DNA of 64,000 bases from Podaxis mareebaensis. Taxonomy: Eukaryota; Basidiomycota; Agaricomycetes; Agaricales; Agaricaceae. The notes beneath the pieces were generated by a model. The model did not search any database. It worked only from the letters and a program-made list of their open reading frames with translations, and had not been told where the DNA came from. Positions within the stretch are counted from its first letter, which is position 1, and every line of letters begins with the position of its first letter. This document shows, piece after piece, positions 50,827 through 62,112 of this stretch. The translations under genes were made by a program, and so were the position numbers. The stretch is taken from NCBI GenBank assembly GCA_018524725.1, contig JAEUWP010000634.1, forward strand, positions 1-64,000, given 5' to 3'.

Positions 50827-51618
50827 AGGTGCCAAACAGCCGAGACAATGTGTACTCTCGTCGGCTATCAGCCTGTTATCCCTAGCGTAACTTTTATCAA
50901 TTGATCCTCGTCTATCCCATTCTATAGCGAGGGGTCACTATGCCCTACTTACGTATCTGTGCGACTTTTGAGTCTTTCAGTTAAGCATGCTTACCGCCAT
51001 TGAACTCTGCGCAACCCTTCACTGGTTGATTGATCTCCATTCAATTTCTAGCTATACCTTATAAAATTTATGGTTATTTTATAACTAGCTTATAGTGATA
51101 GCCTCGCCTTTTTTTGCCGCAGCCAAAGGCTGCTGCAGCCAAAGGCTGCTACTCTACTACAAACTAATTTATCTGTTAGCTTTACTAGCCAAAGGCCAAT
51201 ATAATAGCCTTTGGCTGTAAAGTATAATAGTAAAAATATTTGGTTGTACTTTGCTACTCTATTAAAGACGACCGCCCCAGTCAAACTGCCAATTAGTCAA
51301 CTATCCCTTTCTTTAAAAAGGTAAACACAAACCCAATCCTAATTGTAAGGTTCCCAATTTTTGTCTAACATCCAGCAATAATCGTAAGATTGTTACTGAA
51401 ATTTCGACTTCCCTATTCTCTCTGAATTAAGATTGTTCTAGATTCACATGATAACTAACTACAGTAAAGCTGCATAGGGTCTTCCCGTCCCCCTGGAGGT
51501 AACGCGCATCTGCACGCGTAATTCAATTTCACTGAGCAAGTTGTAGAGACAGTGAGACCATCGTTACATTATTGATACCGGACCACATTTAATGGCCAAC
51601 TGATTTTGCTACCTTAGG

Positions 51619-52713
51619 CATTACTCTGCATATTTCTATACAGTTTGGACTATATCATCAAATATTAAGATATTTGCTCGATTATCTAGTCTCTGAGGGC
51701 TATAGCTCTATGCCTTGCTGACTTTTCTGCTAGGCTAGTGAGCATCCTCTATTAGATGTCGCTAAGCTTAAATATATTAGCTAAATAAGGGGGGGGTATT
51801 ATATGAACTATTCAACTAATGTTATTTCTTCTTTATTGAAGAAAGAATCCTTATCCTCAATAATTCTAAGTATGTCAGATAATTCTCTTTTTCGAGTTTT
51901 ACCTTTTCCTTGAAGTTTGTAGTATAATTTAACTAGTTCAAGCCAAAGGCTAGATCTTCTTTGTTTCTTTGTTTACCTTCTGAAGATAACATTACAATTT
52001 CCTTAAAGATAAGATACTCTTCTTTTTTACAACTAAATGGTTGAACATAAGTTTCTAAAAAGGGTATTACATATTTAATTATTTGTTTGTAACCAGCCTC
52101 TGGCTGCCAGCCAAAGGCCGGCTGTATAAACATAAACATCAGGAGATCCAGACTTTTCTACTACTGAACCAGCTCCTTCAAATAGTTCTTTAAATGAGTA
52201 TAAAATATCTAAACCATTTTTATGTTGACTAACATTAAAAACGGGCTGAAGGTTTATACCATATTTAAAATTTTTGTTAACTGTTACTTGCCACCCAGCC
52301 AAAGGCCGCTGCTAGATTGAATTTGATCCTTCTCCTTCAACAAAGCCGCCTAAAAAATATAAATACATTTGATTTGTTATATCTCTTTTTAGCATTTCTT
52401 TATTTATTTATTTGACTGAAGATTACTTATTGGCGTAAACTTTAGCACTCCAGCCATAGGCTGCACCCACCCAAAAGGCTGGGTGCAGCCTATGGGTAGC
52501 AAGCGGCCTGCAGAATACTAAATTATAAGTCACATTAAGCCCTTTCTATTAAGCTACATTTAAGCTAAGACGAGCTATATTCCCTGCTGATTGTCCATTG
52601 TAGTATCTTTAAGATTTTTACTTTAACGCTACTATAAATTTAAAGTACTTAAAGCTTTAGGATGTTCCAGCATATCATCGAGTTTATTGAGGACCCTATA
52701 GGTTTTTAATCAA
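51619..52713 (-). mobile_element. rnl intron at site L1923 (group I) with decayed LAGLIDADG gene
   Basis: The exon sequence AACTATGAGGAT / CCTAAGGTAGC places the insertion after the base matching E. coli U1923. The core motif (reverse of TCTAGTCTCTGAGGGC) is at 51686 and the reverse of CCTGCTGATTGTCCATTG at 52580. The endonuclease is broken. A compound GC block lies at 52448-52510. Confidence 0.85.
51933..52400 (-). pseudogene. LAGLIDADG endonuclease remnant in rnl L1923 intron
   Basis: Minus strand: YFLGGFVEGEGSNSI (first motif, about 52370-52320) runs into a hairpin at 52297-52313. WQVTVNKNFKYGINLQPVFN and LDILYSFKELFEGAGSVVEK follow in another phase, then a hairpin at 52097-52125, then IIKYVIPFLETYVQPFSCKK and EEYLIFKEIVMLSSEG. 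The family match is clear but no single frame spans it. Confidence 0.78.
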
Positions 52714-54800
52714 ATCCTCATAGTTAAGACCGCTATTAACCAGATTTTCGATAAGTCACTTGTAGCAGCGGCAGGGGCAGCCATAGGCTGCTGCCGCTGC
52801 TTGCAATGACCGTTCTTATATTAATGGCATCGGGCAAATTTCACACAGTATACTATCATATTAATGATTGCACTGTGATGTGTTTTTAGTAAACAGTCGG
52901 GGCCTCCGATTCTGTGCCACCGCTCTAATTTAATTAAATTTATGCGGTACCTCTTATCGTCTAACTTATGAGGTGAACTTGCCGAGTTCCTTAACAACTT
53001 TTAGCTCTACGCCTTAGTATTCTCTACCTACGAACCTGTGTCGGTTTAGGGTACGGTAGTAGCCTAGCAGCAGCCTTTAGCTGCGGCAAGGCAATAAAAT
53101 ATTAATTTCCTGGTCTATGCTATTTAAATAGCACCTACAAATATAGGTTTATTGCCAAAGGCAAGACTTTCTATTTTATACTCATCAGTCATAGCTTTAG
53201 CTATTATCCTTAGAGGCCGCATTAAATCAAAGTGGATTAACCTTTCTTATTTGAAACCCTTTCGTATTCGGCGAGAAGTATTATAACTTCTTTTTACGTT
53301 ACTCATGTCAGCATTATCTCTTCAGTAACCTAAAATACAATGAAACACTGTATTATCATTAGTTTAACTGAATGTTCTACTACCTAAATTAACTTCAATA
53401 GCTTTACAGGCAATTAAAGTTAACCAACACGATATCGGTTGATTGTTTAAGACCCGTTAAATTTTCGGCGCTAGTATCTATATTTTAATATTTGAATATT
53501 AAAGACTGCTGATGCGTTGTTACAAACGTTCATTATAAGTAGCGACTGCCAGGCTCACTTCACAGCTGTATACGATAGTCATACGTCCTTAATTTCACTT
53601 AACAATCATTTGGGACCTTGATCAGTGTTCTCGGCTGTTTCCGTCTTGACTGCCCAACTTAGCTTGAGCAGTCTGAATATCTACCATCAATTTATGTAAT
53701 TCCGAGATTCGCTTCCAAAGGTAAGATTTTCTAGGTCCCCGCAACCTAAACGCATAAAATTTATTTAATAAATTTTACTTGTTGGGAATTGCCTTGCTGT
53801 ACCTCCATAAATCTATAAGTCTTCTTATTTTAATATAAGTTAGACTTACCTCGGCTCCAGCACCAGCCAATGGCCGGAGGCGCTGCCAAGGTTAGGTAGA
53901 TGTCATACTTAAATATGTTTCGTAGAAAACCAGCTAGCACCAGGTCAGATTGGCATTTCACCGCTTACTTAAACTCTTCGGAGAATTATGCAACATTCAC
54001 CCGTTCGATCCATTATAATCTGGTCTAAGTAAGATCACCTGGCTTCGGGTCTAATAGTAGTAACTTATCCATTATTGTTTTCAATATCTGTTACTGATAT
54101 CTATTTTATCCAGTCGCTTTCGCTAGGGCTTTTAACCTTGCTACTACTATTAAGTTGCTGACCCATTATGCAAAAGGTACGCCGTCATTCTAATTTTTTA
54201 AAGAATTCCGACTGCTTATAGAGTTACTAATTCATGATCTATTTCACCAATTCATTTATAATTTTAATCATTATAAACTTATTTTTGTGTATACTACTCG
54301 CTTTTCATACTTTTCCTTCACAGTACTTTTTCACTATCGCTAAATTTATAATACTTAGCCTTAGAGGATGGTTCCCCTTTTTTCCGACTAGTTATCTCTA
54401 ATCGTACTTATTTTGTTTTTTTAAGATTCAGCAGCTGAATCTTATTTAACCTAGATTTACTAGGCTGCTATTATATTTATGTTATTATAATATAAATCTA
54501 CAGGACTTATAGTTTTTGACCTTTTTTAGTAAAATTAATATAATTATTGATTTTATTTTTTCAATTTATATTATATTATTTTGATAGGCTAGTCCGATTT
54601 CACTCACCATTACTCTCGGAGTCTCGGTTGATTTCCTTTCCTTTCCCTACTGAAATGTTTTACTTCAGGAAGTAATTAATTAATAAGGTTTACCTTAGGA
54701 TCGCTTAAATGTATTTAAAACCTTAAATTTTAAGATTTTTTTAAGCTTTTGGGATGTACCCTCCTTATATGTATAAATTTGCCTTAGTTTTCCTTAATAA

Positions 54801-55550
54801 CCCCTTTAATTAACTTTTAATTAAATTTTAAATGATGAGACTATATTAACATCGATACTTTTATATTTAAATATAATTTTTTAATAGCAGCAGCCAAAGG
54901 CTGCAGCGGCAGCCAGCCAGCCAAAAGGCTGGCCGCTGCTGCAGCCACTGACCGCTGCTACTTTAACTGTAACTGGAACTGTAATATTTTGTTTAAGGTT
55001 TAAGAAGATTTTTGCCTGCCTAAGGCTGGGGCTCTATCAATAATTACTATTTAAATATTAAATAATAGCTTAAAACAAATTTTTTTTTTTATTTTAATTA
55101 ATTTAATACTTAATACAAAATTATAACTATTATAGTTATAATATATATAAAAATAAAAACAAACAAAAAAAACAAAAAACAAAAAAAAACAAAAAACAAA
55201 ACAAAATTAAGGGAGGGGGGTAAAAATCAATCCAGCACCGGCCAGCCATAGGCTGCAGCCTAGCCACAGGCAAGGGTGGTGGCCGCACCAGCAGCCAGAG
55301 GCTGCAGCTGGGCTTAACTTTGAGAAGCAGCTGAGCTTAAATAAAGGCTGCGGCTAGATTTTTAATTAAAGTTAAACAAGAATATGTTGATATATTTTTA
55401 TGATTAATATAGCCCAGCCTTTGGCTGGGCAAGAAAATAGCTTTCTTTTTGTAATTCTTCCAACTTTGATTTTATTAATCAAAAGTCAATATACGTTGTA
55501 GGCCCGACCTTTTTAACCTAGCTACAGCCAAAGGCTGTATTAGCCTACAA
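54801..55550. repeat. Spacer upstream of rnl
   Basis: AT-rich with GC clusters at 54888-54960, 55012-55032, 55232-55310 and 55412-55430, and A-rich tracts with C at 55150-55205. May include the true rnl 5' end or promoter. No other gene is seen. Confidence 0.5.
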
Positions 55551-56360
55551 TTATACTAAATACTTAAGAAGTAACATATAAATGTTAGTTAAGATACTTA
55601 CTATTACGAATATGTAAAGTAGTGCTACGTAGAAAGTTAAATATCCTTTATTTAATTTTTGTTTAATTCTAATTAAATTAGATAAACTAGGAAATCTAGT
55701 TTCTAGATTTAATTTTTCAATTAAGTAATCACCAAGCACTATAGTACTTATATTTATAATAGTAAATAAAATCATAAAATATCCAATTATATTAGTTAAA
55801 GCTACTAATTGTTCTAAACTTAAATCGCTAATAAATAATTGATACTTTTCTAAAAGTTTTGATAAAAATTCAGAGATATCAGATTTATTAATAATTTCAC
55901 TAAGTTTAGTCTGTAAAATTTTATCCTGATCTTCTAAGTTTCTTATTTTACTTAAAACTTCAATTTTTTCAGTATTTAAAGATTCTAAATTTTCGCCCCC
56001 GGATGGAGTTGAATTTTTTTCCAAGAATTTTTTTTCTAATTCTTCTAATCTAGACTTATGAATATCGAATTGAGATTTTAAGTTATTATACTGCAGCCAA
56101 AGGCTGGACCAACCTTCTATTTTATTTTGAAGTTCTTCATTGGCTTGTTGTTTAAACCAAAGTTCTAGTTCTTCTTGAAGTGCGGCTGCAGTAAGTTCAC
56201 TATCTTTTAATTTTTTTAAAGATTCAAGATCTAGTGGAGGATTTTGAATTTGTCTTCTATAACTATCAAAAGTTACATAGTACATAGCATTTGGTGCTAC
56301 ATATCTTCTCATTATATCTAATAATCTCATTTTTTTTATTTTTTTATGTTTATTTTTCAT
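55551..56360 (-). CDS. Coiled-coil and two-helix membrane ORF, unknown family
   Basis: 269-aa ORF with an intact frame and no homologue I recognise. It starts MKNKHKKIKKMRLLDIMRRY. A charged, probably coiled-coil segment runs from about residue 45 to 150 (LKKLKDSELTAAALQEELEL, SRLEELEKKFLEKN). Two helices close it (ALTNIIGYFMILFTIINIST and YLTFYVALLYIFVIVSILTN) around the loop DYLIEKLNLETRFPSLSNLI with RIKQKLNKG. One in-frame hairpin gives SSLWLQ near residue 88. Layout is shared with ORFs at 40689 and 43977. Downstream of it on the minus strand lies a spacer and then the rnl 5' end. Confidence 0.75.
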   Translation of the reverse strand: MKNKHKKIKKMRLLDIMRRYVAPNAMYYVTFDSYRRQIQNPPLDLESLKKLKDSELTAAALQEELELWFKQQANEELQNKIEGWSSLWLQYNNLKSQFDIHKSRLEELEKKFLEKNSTPSGGENLESLNTEKIEVLSKIRNLEDQDKILQTKLSEIINKSDISEFLSKLLEKYQLFISDLSLEQLVALTNIIGYFMILFTIINISTIVLGDYLIEKLNLETRFPSLSNLIRIKQKLNKGYLTFYVALLYIFVIVSILTNIYMLLLKYLV

Positions 56361-56988
<628 letters not shown>

Positions 56989-57266
56989 TTTATATATTAA
57001 ATTATAAATTTTAATAATAAGTAGCAGCCTAGCCTAGCAGCAGCCTTTGGCTGCGGCAAGTGGGTTGCTTAACCCCCTATCAGTCTTTTTAGCTCTAAGC
57101 CGGGAATGGCCGGGCGGGCTGGGCTATAAGATTTTCCGATCCAAGCCGCAGCTGCAGCCTATGGCTGGTGCTGCTTCAATACTTTTATAGGCTAGGGAGC
57201 AGCAGCAGCCATAGGCTGCGGCTGCAGCTATCTAATAATAGGCTTTTAGGGCTATAAACTTAATTA
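56989..57266. repeat. Spacer between atp9 and trnL
   Basis: GC clusters at 57022-57060, 57148-57175 and 57188-57232. No gene seen. Confidence 0.5.
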
Positions 57267-57348
57267 ACGAGTATGCCGAAATTGGTAGCCGGGTGGGTTT
57301 TAGGTACTCATAATTTTAATTGTAAGAGTTCAAGTCTCTTTACTCGTA
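57267..57348 (+). tRNA. trnL: tRNA-Leu (UAG)
   Basis: ACGAGTA pairs with TACTCGT. The anticodon stem TGGGT/ACTCA encloses TTTAGGT, anticodon UAG. The variable arm is long, as in leucine tRNAs. T-arm AGAG-TTCAAGT-CTCT. Confidence 0.9.
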
Positions 57349-57734
57349 AAATAGAGCTGGTTAATCCCAACCTAGCGGCCCTAAAGCTTAAGCGGGAGAA
57401 TAAAATAGCCCAAGCGGGTGCTGTGCTGGATGTTGGAGCAACCTTTGGCTGGTATTTAAGCTAAGATATTATCTGCAGCCTTTGGCTGGACTGGGCTATA
57501 TTTATCTTAAATTTAATTCAATTTAATATATATTTAACTTTTTAGCAGCAGCCGCAGCCATAGGCTGCTGCTGCTGCAGCCTATGGCTGCTGCCGCTAAT
57601 AAAAAAAGTTTAGAATGGTTATATCTGGCCTTGACTGTTCTTTCTAAATAGTAGTAATGTAGCCAGCAGGGTAGGGTGTAGCCTATGGCTGCAGCTAGTA
57701 CTAGATCAATATATAATAATTATATTTAGGTTAA
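57349..57734. repeat. Spacer between trnL and trnR
   Basis: GC clusters at 57475-57490, 57545-57598 and 57676-57695 in AT-rich sequence. No gene seen. Confidence 0.5.
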
Positions 57735-57807
57735 ACATCTTTAGCTAAATTGGTAAAAGCATGTGCCTTCGAAGCATAAATTATTGGTTCGAATCCAATA
57801 AGATGTA
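57735..57807 (+). tRNA. trnR: tRNA-Arg (UCG)
   Basis: ACATCTT pairs with AAGATGT. The anticodon stem TGTGC/GCATA encloses CTTCGAA (anticodon UCG, reading CGN). T-arm ATTGG-TTCGAAT-CCAAT. A TAGCC-TTT-GGCTA hairpin begins at the discriminator. Confidence 0.92.
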
Positions 57808-58111
57808 GCCTTTGGCTATTAATTATAAGTTAGCAGCCAGCTGGTGCGTTATGTGCTAGTCTAGCCCTAGAAGATTATAATTAAGATTTAGCCTTTGGCT
57901 ATTACTATTGTAGTGGGCCCCACCCATAGGCTGCTGCAGCCTTTGGGTGGTGCTAGTTCCAATCTTATTTTGGACCACCTGCCGCCCGCAGCAGCCTATG
58001 GGGGTGCAGCCTTTGGGTGGGTGGCAGGTGTAGCTCATTAAGGCTAGTTATTATTAAATAATTATTCTATGTTATAACTTTTTAAATTTACAGCCTTTGG
58101 CTGCTAAAGAG
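57808..58111. repeat. Spacer between trnR and trnK
   Basis: Compound GC hairpins at 57887-57902, 57918-57955, 57978-58035 and 58091-58105. No gene. Confidence 0.5.
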
Positions 58112-58183
58112 GGAAGCAGAACTCGAGAGGTTGAGTGTCCCCCTTTTAAGGGGAAAGTTCTGGTTCGAGCCCAGGTGTTTCCA
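58112..58183 (+). tRNA. trnK: tRNA-Lys (UUU)
   Basis: GGAAGCA pairs with TGTTTCC. The stem TCCCC/GGGGA encloses CTTTTAA, anticodon UUU. T-loop TTCGAGC. Confidence 0.92.
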
Positions 58184-59394
58184 ATCATTTAAATAAAAAA
58201 ATAATAGTAGCCTTTTGGGTGTCGGAGCTGCTCCCTAAAAAGGGGAGCAGCGGGAGTAATAAAGGTGCAGCAGCCATTGGCTGGTGCAGCAGCCATTGGC
58301 TGGGTGGAGGGAGCAGCCGCCTATGGCTGCAGCCTTTGGCTGTAAATCATTTATTATTAAAAATATAAAAGAGAATTAGGATATCTAAAAACTGAATTAC
58401 ATTATAAACAAGCATACGCTTTATGCTTAAATATTCGACTTTCTAATTTATAGAAAGCCTAGAATGTTGCAGTTTAGTTGCTGCAGCAGCCTTTTGGCTG
58501 CAGAGCCAATGGCTGCTGGGGTGCACTATTATAGTATAATAATGCATTAATTTATAAGAACTATACTATAAAAAGGTAATTAGGAAAATCAGTAGTATAT
58601 ATAAGGTATATAATATAGCCTATCTGTAGCTATATTAAAAAATTAATAGGTAAAATTTAATATATTAATAGTATATAAACAAAATGAGAAAGTTTTAGCT
58701 ATTAAAACAAAAAATAATTTAAACTAAATATAAACATTGCTGCAGCCAAAGGCTGAATTGGTTATAGCATTTATTCTGCTTTTTAGTAGCCGCCAGCCAA
58801 TGGCTGCTGCTATAAAAAAACAACTATTACAGCAGCCTAGCTTTGACAAGGGTGGAGCAGCCTAGCCAAAGGCTAGGCTGTTATTTTATTTAATAGTAAT
58901 ATTATTAAGTAGATACCTATACCTATACTTATGAATATTTAGATAGATCAGCTTCATTCAACCTAAGGTTATATATAACTTAATATAAGTTGATATAGCA
59001 GCAGCCGGCCAGCCATAGGCTGCTGGCTGCCGCGCACCATAAGGCTGCTGCAGCAGCAGCCTATGGCTGCCGCTGCTACAAAATCTGAGTTATAGATATA
59101 CCTAATCTATTAAAGATTACAATACTAGACTAGACTTTAAATATAATAATCTAAAGCTAAGCTTGTTAATCACCCCCTACAGCCTTTTGGCTGCTAAATT
59201 AGTATAGCCGCACCAGCCAAAGGCTGCTGCTGCGGCACCCAGCAGCCTTTGGCTGGCCGGCTGCTGCTAATTAGCCAATCTAAGCCTTGCTTTAAACACT
59301 GCTACTATTTTAGCTTTAAATACAGCTAATTATTTAATTTAAACTTAGATAGATAGTTACAGCCTTTGGGTGGCCCAGCTTTAGCTGCAATAAT
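58184..59394. other. Spacer with tRNA-like and unexplained AT-rich sequence
   Basis: GC clusters at 58208-58345, 58480-58525, 58740-58756, 58788-58812, 58832-58880, 58998-59083 and 59208-59270. Between them 58370-58460 has tRNA-like features (GAATTAG/CTAATTT ends and an AAGCAT/ATGCTT hairpin) but no readable anticodon. A hairpin-free AT-rich stretch spans 58526-58738. No gene can be named. Confidence 0.45.
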
Positions 59395-59469
59395 AGCTGA
59401 AATAGTTTAAATGGTTAAAACATACCATTCATGACGGTAAAATAAAGGTTCGATTCCTTTTTTCAGCTT
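59395..59469 (+). tRNA. trnM: tRNA-Met (CAU), copy 1
   Basis: AGCTGAA pairs with TTCAGCT. The anticodon loop TTCATGA gives CAU. The anticodon stem TACCA/CGGTA has one mismatch. T-arm AAAGG-TTCGATT-CCTTT. Whether it is the initiator or the elongator tRNA is not decided. Confidence 0.87.
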
Positions 59470-59550
59470 ATTTCTTATAAACATTTATATATTATATCAA
59501 GTGGAGTGTAAATCTAACTGTTTATATATAAGCAAATTTTAATTAAAAGA

Positions 59551-59624
59551 GGTAAAATTAGTTTAATTGGTTAAAATGACGTCTTGTGGCGACGATGTTC
59601 AGAGTTCGAGTCTCTGATTTTACC
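59551..59624 (+). tRNA. trnH: tRNA-His (GUG)
   Basis: GGTAAAAT pairs with ATTTTACC, which includes the extra 5' G typical of histidine. The anticodon loop TTGTGGC gives GUG. T-loop TTCGAGT. Confidence 0.9.
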
Positions 59625-59977
59625 CTAATAAATAAACTTCTGGCTGCAGCAGCCACAGGCTGCCACAGGGTGCACCAGCCAATGGCTGCAGCAGCCTATG
59701 GCTGCCGCTACTTTATTTAAATAAAACTTAAAACTTTTTTAAGCTAATTTTATTTCCACCCGCAGCCTTTTGGCTGCAGCCATAAGGCTCAATAAAAGGG
59801 TATATTAAAAACAGTCTGCCTTAGGCTGGGTTGCTACAGCCTTTGGCTGCAGTAGCCTTTTGGGTGTCGGAGCTGCTACAGCCTTTGGCTGCAGCAGCCT
59901 TTGGGTGGACCCAGCCACAGGCTGCTGCAGAAAATATTTAATATTAATTAAGAACAGCTAGCTGTATTATTTAAATA
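59625..59977. repeat. Spacer between trnH and trnM
   Basis: Compound GC hairpins at 59640-59710, 59760-59790 and 59838-59930. No gene. Confidence 0.5.
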
Positions 59978-60049
59978 AGCGAAATAGTGTAAAGGTTTGC
60001 ACAACAGTCTCATGATCTGTTAGATTGGGTTCAATTCCTAATTTCGCTA
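59978..60049 (+). tRNA. trnM: tRNA-Met (CAU), copy 2
   Basis: AGCGAAA pairs with TTTCGCT. The anticodon loop CTCATGA gives CAU. T-arm TTGGG-TTCAATT-CCTAA. Second methionine tRNA of the cluster. Confidence 0.87.
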
Positions 60050-60082
60050 AAACTAGTCAAGCTTTTATTAAAATTTATTTTA

Positions 60083-60154
60083 GGTCCTTTAGTATAGTGG
60101 TTCGTACTACTCCCCTTCAAGGAGTCAGGATCAGTTCAAATCTGATAAGGATCA
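60083..60154 (+). tRNA. trnE: tRNA-Glu (UUC)
   Basis: GGTCCTT pairs with AAGGATC. The perfect anticodon stem ACTCC/GGAGT encloses CCTTCAA, anticodon UUC. Position 33 is C instead of the usual U. Confidence 0.88.
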
Positions 60155-60161
60155 ATGTTTA

Positions 60162-60244
60162 GGAATAATTGTCATAGGTAAGACTAAGCAATTGCTAATT
60201 GTTAGGGTTAACAGCTCTTGGACGTTCGACTCGTCCTTATTCCG
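60162..60244 (+). tRNA. trnS: tRNA-Ser (GCU)
   Basis: GGAATAA pairs with TTATTCC. The anticodon loop TTGCTAA gives GCU. A long variable arm precedes the T-arm GGACG-TTCGACT-CGTCC. Starts 8 nt after trnE. Confidence 0.9.
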
Positions 60245-60525
60245 TAAATACCTTTATTTTATACTACTGGCTGCAGCTGCACCCGCAGCCAAAGGCTGCT
60301 ACTACTATATTATACTAGTGTTAATTTTTATTTATATTTGTAATTTAAAATATTATATATCAAAATCAAAGAAAATAAAATAAAATAAATATTTATTTTT
60401 TAAAAATTAAATATTTTTTTGTAAAAAATAGAAATTTTATATTTTGTTTGTTATTTTAGTGTAATTTATAACCCCCAGCCCACCCAAAGGCTGCTGGGCT
60501 ATAAAACTTAATAAATTCTATATTT
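60245..60525. other. AT-rich spacer after trnS
   Basis: One compound hairpin at 60268-60300 and one at 60475-60500. The stretch 60301-60474 is very AT-rich without hairpins. No gene seen. Confidence 0.5.
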
Positions 60526-61510
60526 TCAAGGTGAATCTATTGGTACAGCCAAAGGCTGGTAATTCTTTTTTAGAATTGCACCCGCAGCCTTTTGGCTGCA
60601 GCAGCCGCAGCCTATGGTGGGTGGAGCACCCAGCCTTTGGCTGGTGTTATAATAAATTAGTTGGTGGGGTTGCAGCAGCCACCCATAGGCTGGCCGCAGC
60701 CTATCCTTAGTTAGGACGGAGAGTGCAATATTGAAAATATTTTTTATATTCTGAATTAGTTGATACAGCAGCCTATGGGTGGGTGCAGCCAAAGGCTGTA
60801 GCAGCAGCCACAGGCTGCAGCAGCACCCATTGGCTGGTGCCGCAGCCTTTGGGTGGAGCGGCTGGAGTTTCTTTAGAATATGGATTCTAATTTAATTCTA
60901 TTTCATTATGTTCAGATTTTATAGCCAAAGGCTATATAGGAAGAGTAGCCACAGGCTACAAACTGGTTAAGTTTTGGTTCTAGCCAATAGGCTAGTATTT
61001 CCATTTCCTTTAAAGAAATTAATTATATCATCAAAATACCAAATAATTAATCCAGTTAAGATTAAAGTTCCTACACTTAACCAAAATAATTTATCCTTAT
61101 AGAAGAGTAGCCTGTGGCTACAAAGGCTACAAAGGCTAAAAAGGCTAAAAAGGCTACAAAGGCTACACCAGCCATAGGCTGCAGCCTAGCCACAGGCAAG
61201 GGTGGTGCTGCAGCAGCGGCCAGCCTTTTGGCTGGGTGGCTGCCGCAGCTACAAAGGCTAGGATGCAGCCAACAGGCTACGGCTATTTAATCCTATAAAT
61301 ATCTTCTTTATATAATTTATATTTACTTCTAGCCAAAGGCAAGACTCATCAACCAATTCATTTTGATAATCTATTACTTTATAAGCTGGATTATTAGTTA
61401 TCTCATTTAAACTTGGTTTAGATGTTAAGCTCCATAACCATTATGAGATTCTTCTCAGAATATTATCTTTAAATTCTATTATAATTTCTATAATTGACTT
61501 TAAATAAAAA
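60526..61510 (-). pseudogene. Remnant of an orphan membrane-protein gene
   Basis: Minus-strand fragments: IEIIIEFKDNILRRIS (about 61480), NEITNNPAYKVIDYQNELVD (about 61400-61345), NINYIKKIFIGLN (about 61320-61285), and KDKLFWLSVGTLILTGLIIW with YFDDIINFFKGN (about 61100-61000). The last is clearly related to DKIFWLSVATFIVFGLIVWY at 39915-39850. GC clusters, including a tandem run of half-hairpins at 61111-61172, break it up. No two-helix tail could be found here. Confidence 0.55.
61111..61172. repeat. Tandem run of half-hairpin units
   Basis: Five or so repeats of GGCTACAAA or GGCTAAAAA, each a hairpin right arm plus 4-5 A, following TAGCC-TGT-GGCTA. It appears to be slippage expansion of one arm of the palindrome. 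Confidence 0.85.
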
Positions 61511-62110
61511 AGGTATAGCACCAGCCAAAGGCTGCTGGAGCAGCCTTTTGGGTGGGTGCAGCCAAAGGCTGTAGCAGCCTTTGGCTGCTAGGTTAAAATA
61601 AACCCTCCTCCAGCCAATGGCGGCTGGGCTATAAAAAATAAAAATAGAAAGAATTTTATATTTAATGAACGTGAATGTATACTAGCCTTTGGCCAGAAGT
61701 TCTTAATAATCCTAGCCAAAGGCAAAAATATTAAACATTTTTAAAATTTTAATTTTAATTATTAACCACCCACCCTTGCCAAAGGCTAGGCTGCATCCGC
61801 CACCCACCCTATGGCTGGGTGCAGCAGCAGCCTATGGCTGGCCGGCTGCAGTAAATTTTGATTTTTTCATCCCCCTAATTATTACATTTTTAATTAAAAG
61901 AGATATAGACAAATTGCAAAAGCAAATAAAATACGACAAAGTTAATTGGCAAGCAGAATTGTGGTAGCCCAGCCGATTTAGGAATTAAAGCTTCTAAGTC
62001 GCAGCTCCATTAGGTGTAAAAGAAAGTCTAGAGATAAATTACTAGCCAAAGGCCAATAATTCTACAGCACCCACCTAGCCTATGGGGGTGCAGAGCCTAG
62101 CCATAGGCTA
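61511..62110. repeat. Spacer before rns
   Basis: GC clusters at 61518-61585, 61610-61630, 61680-61720, 61770-61850 and 62065-62110. No gene recognised. Confidence 0.5.
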
Positions 62111-62112
62111 CT

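Larger units (their letters stand above)
49200..54800 (-). rRNA. rnl: Large subunit ribosomal RNA, two introns
   Basis: Mitochondrial LSU rRNA on the minus strand. Landmarks in plus coordinates: sarcin-ricin loop (reverse of TCCTTTCGTACTGGA) at about 49530; peptidyl-transferase region (reverse of TGTTATCCCTAGCGTAAC) at about 50875; GGCAGTTTGACTGGGGCGGT region at about 51275; reverse of CGAACCTGTGTCGGTTTAGG at about 53030; and a 5' domain motif (reverse of GGAGTCTCGGTTGATTTCC) at about 54620. Exons are about 54800-52714, 51618-50827 and 49694-49200. The ends are approximate, and the 5' end in particular is not well defined. GC hairpins have entered expansion regions at about 51100-51205, 52763-52800, 53065-53090 and 53860-53885. 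Confidence 0.9.

Noticed and set aside
58372..58456. A class II tRNA between trnK and trnM
   Set aside because: Acceptor-like ends and a variable-arm-like hairpin exist, but no anticodon stem-loop or proper T-arm could be drawn.
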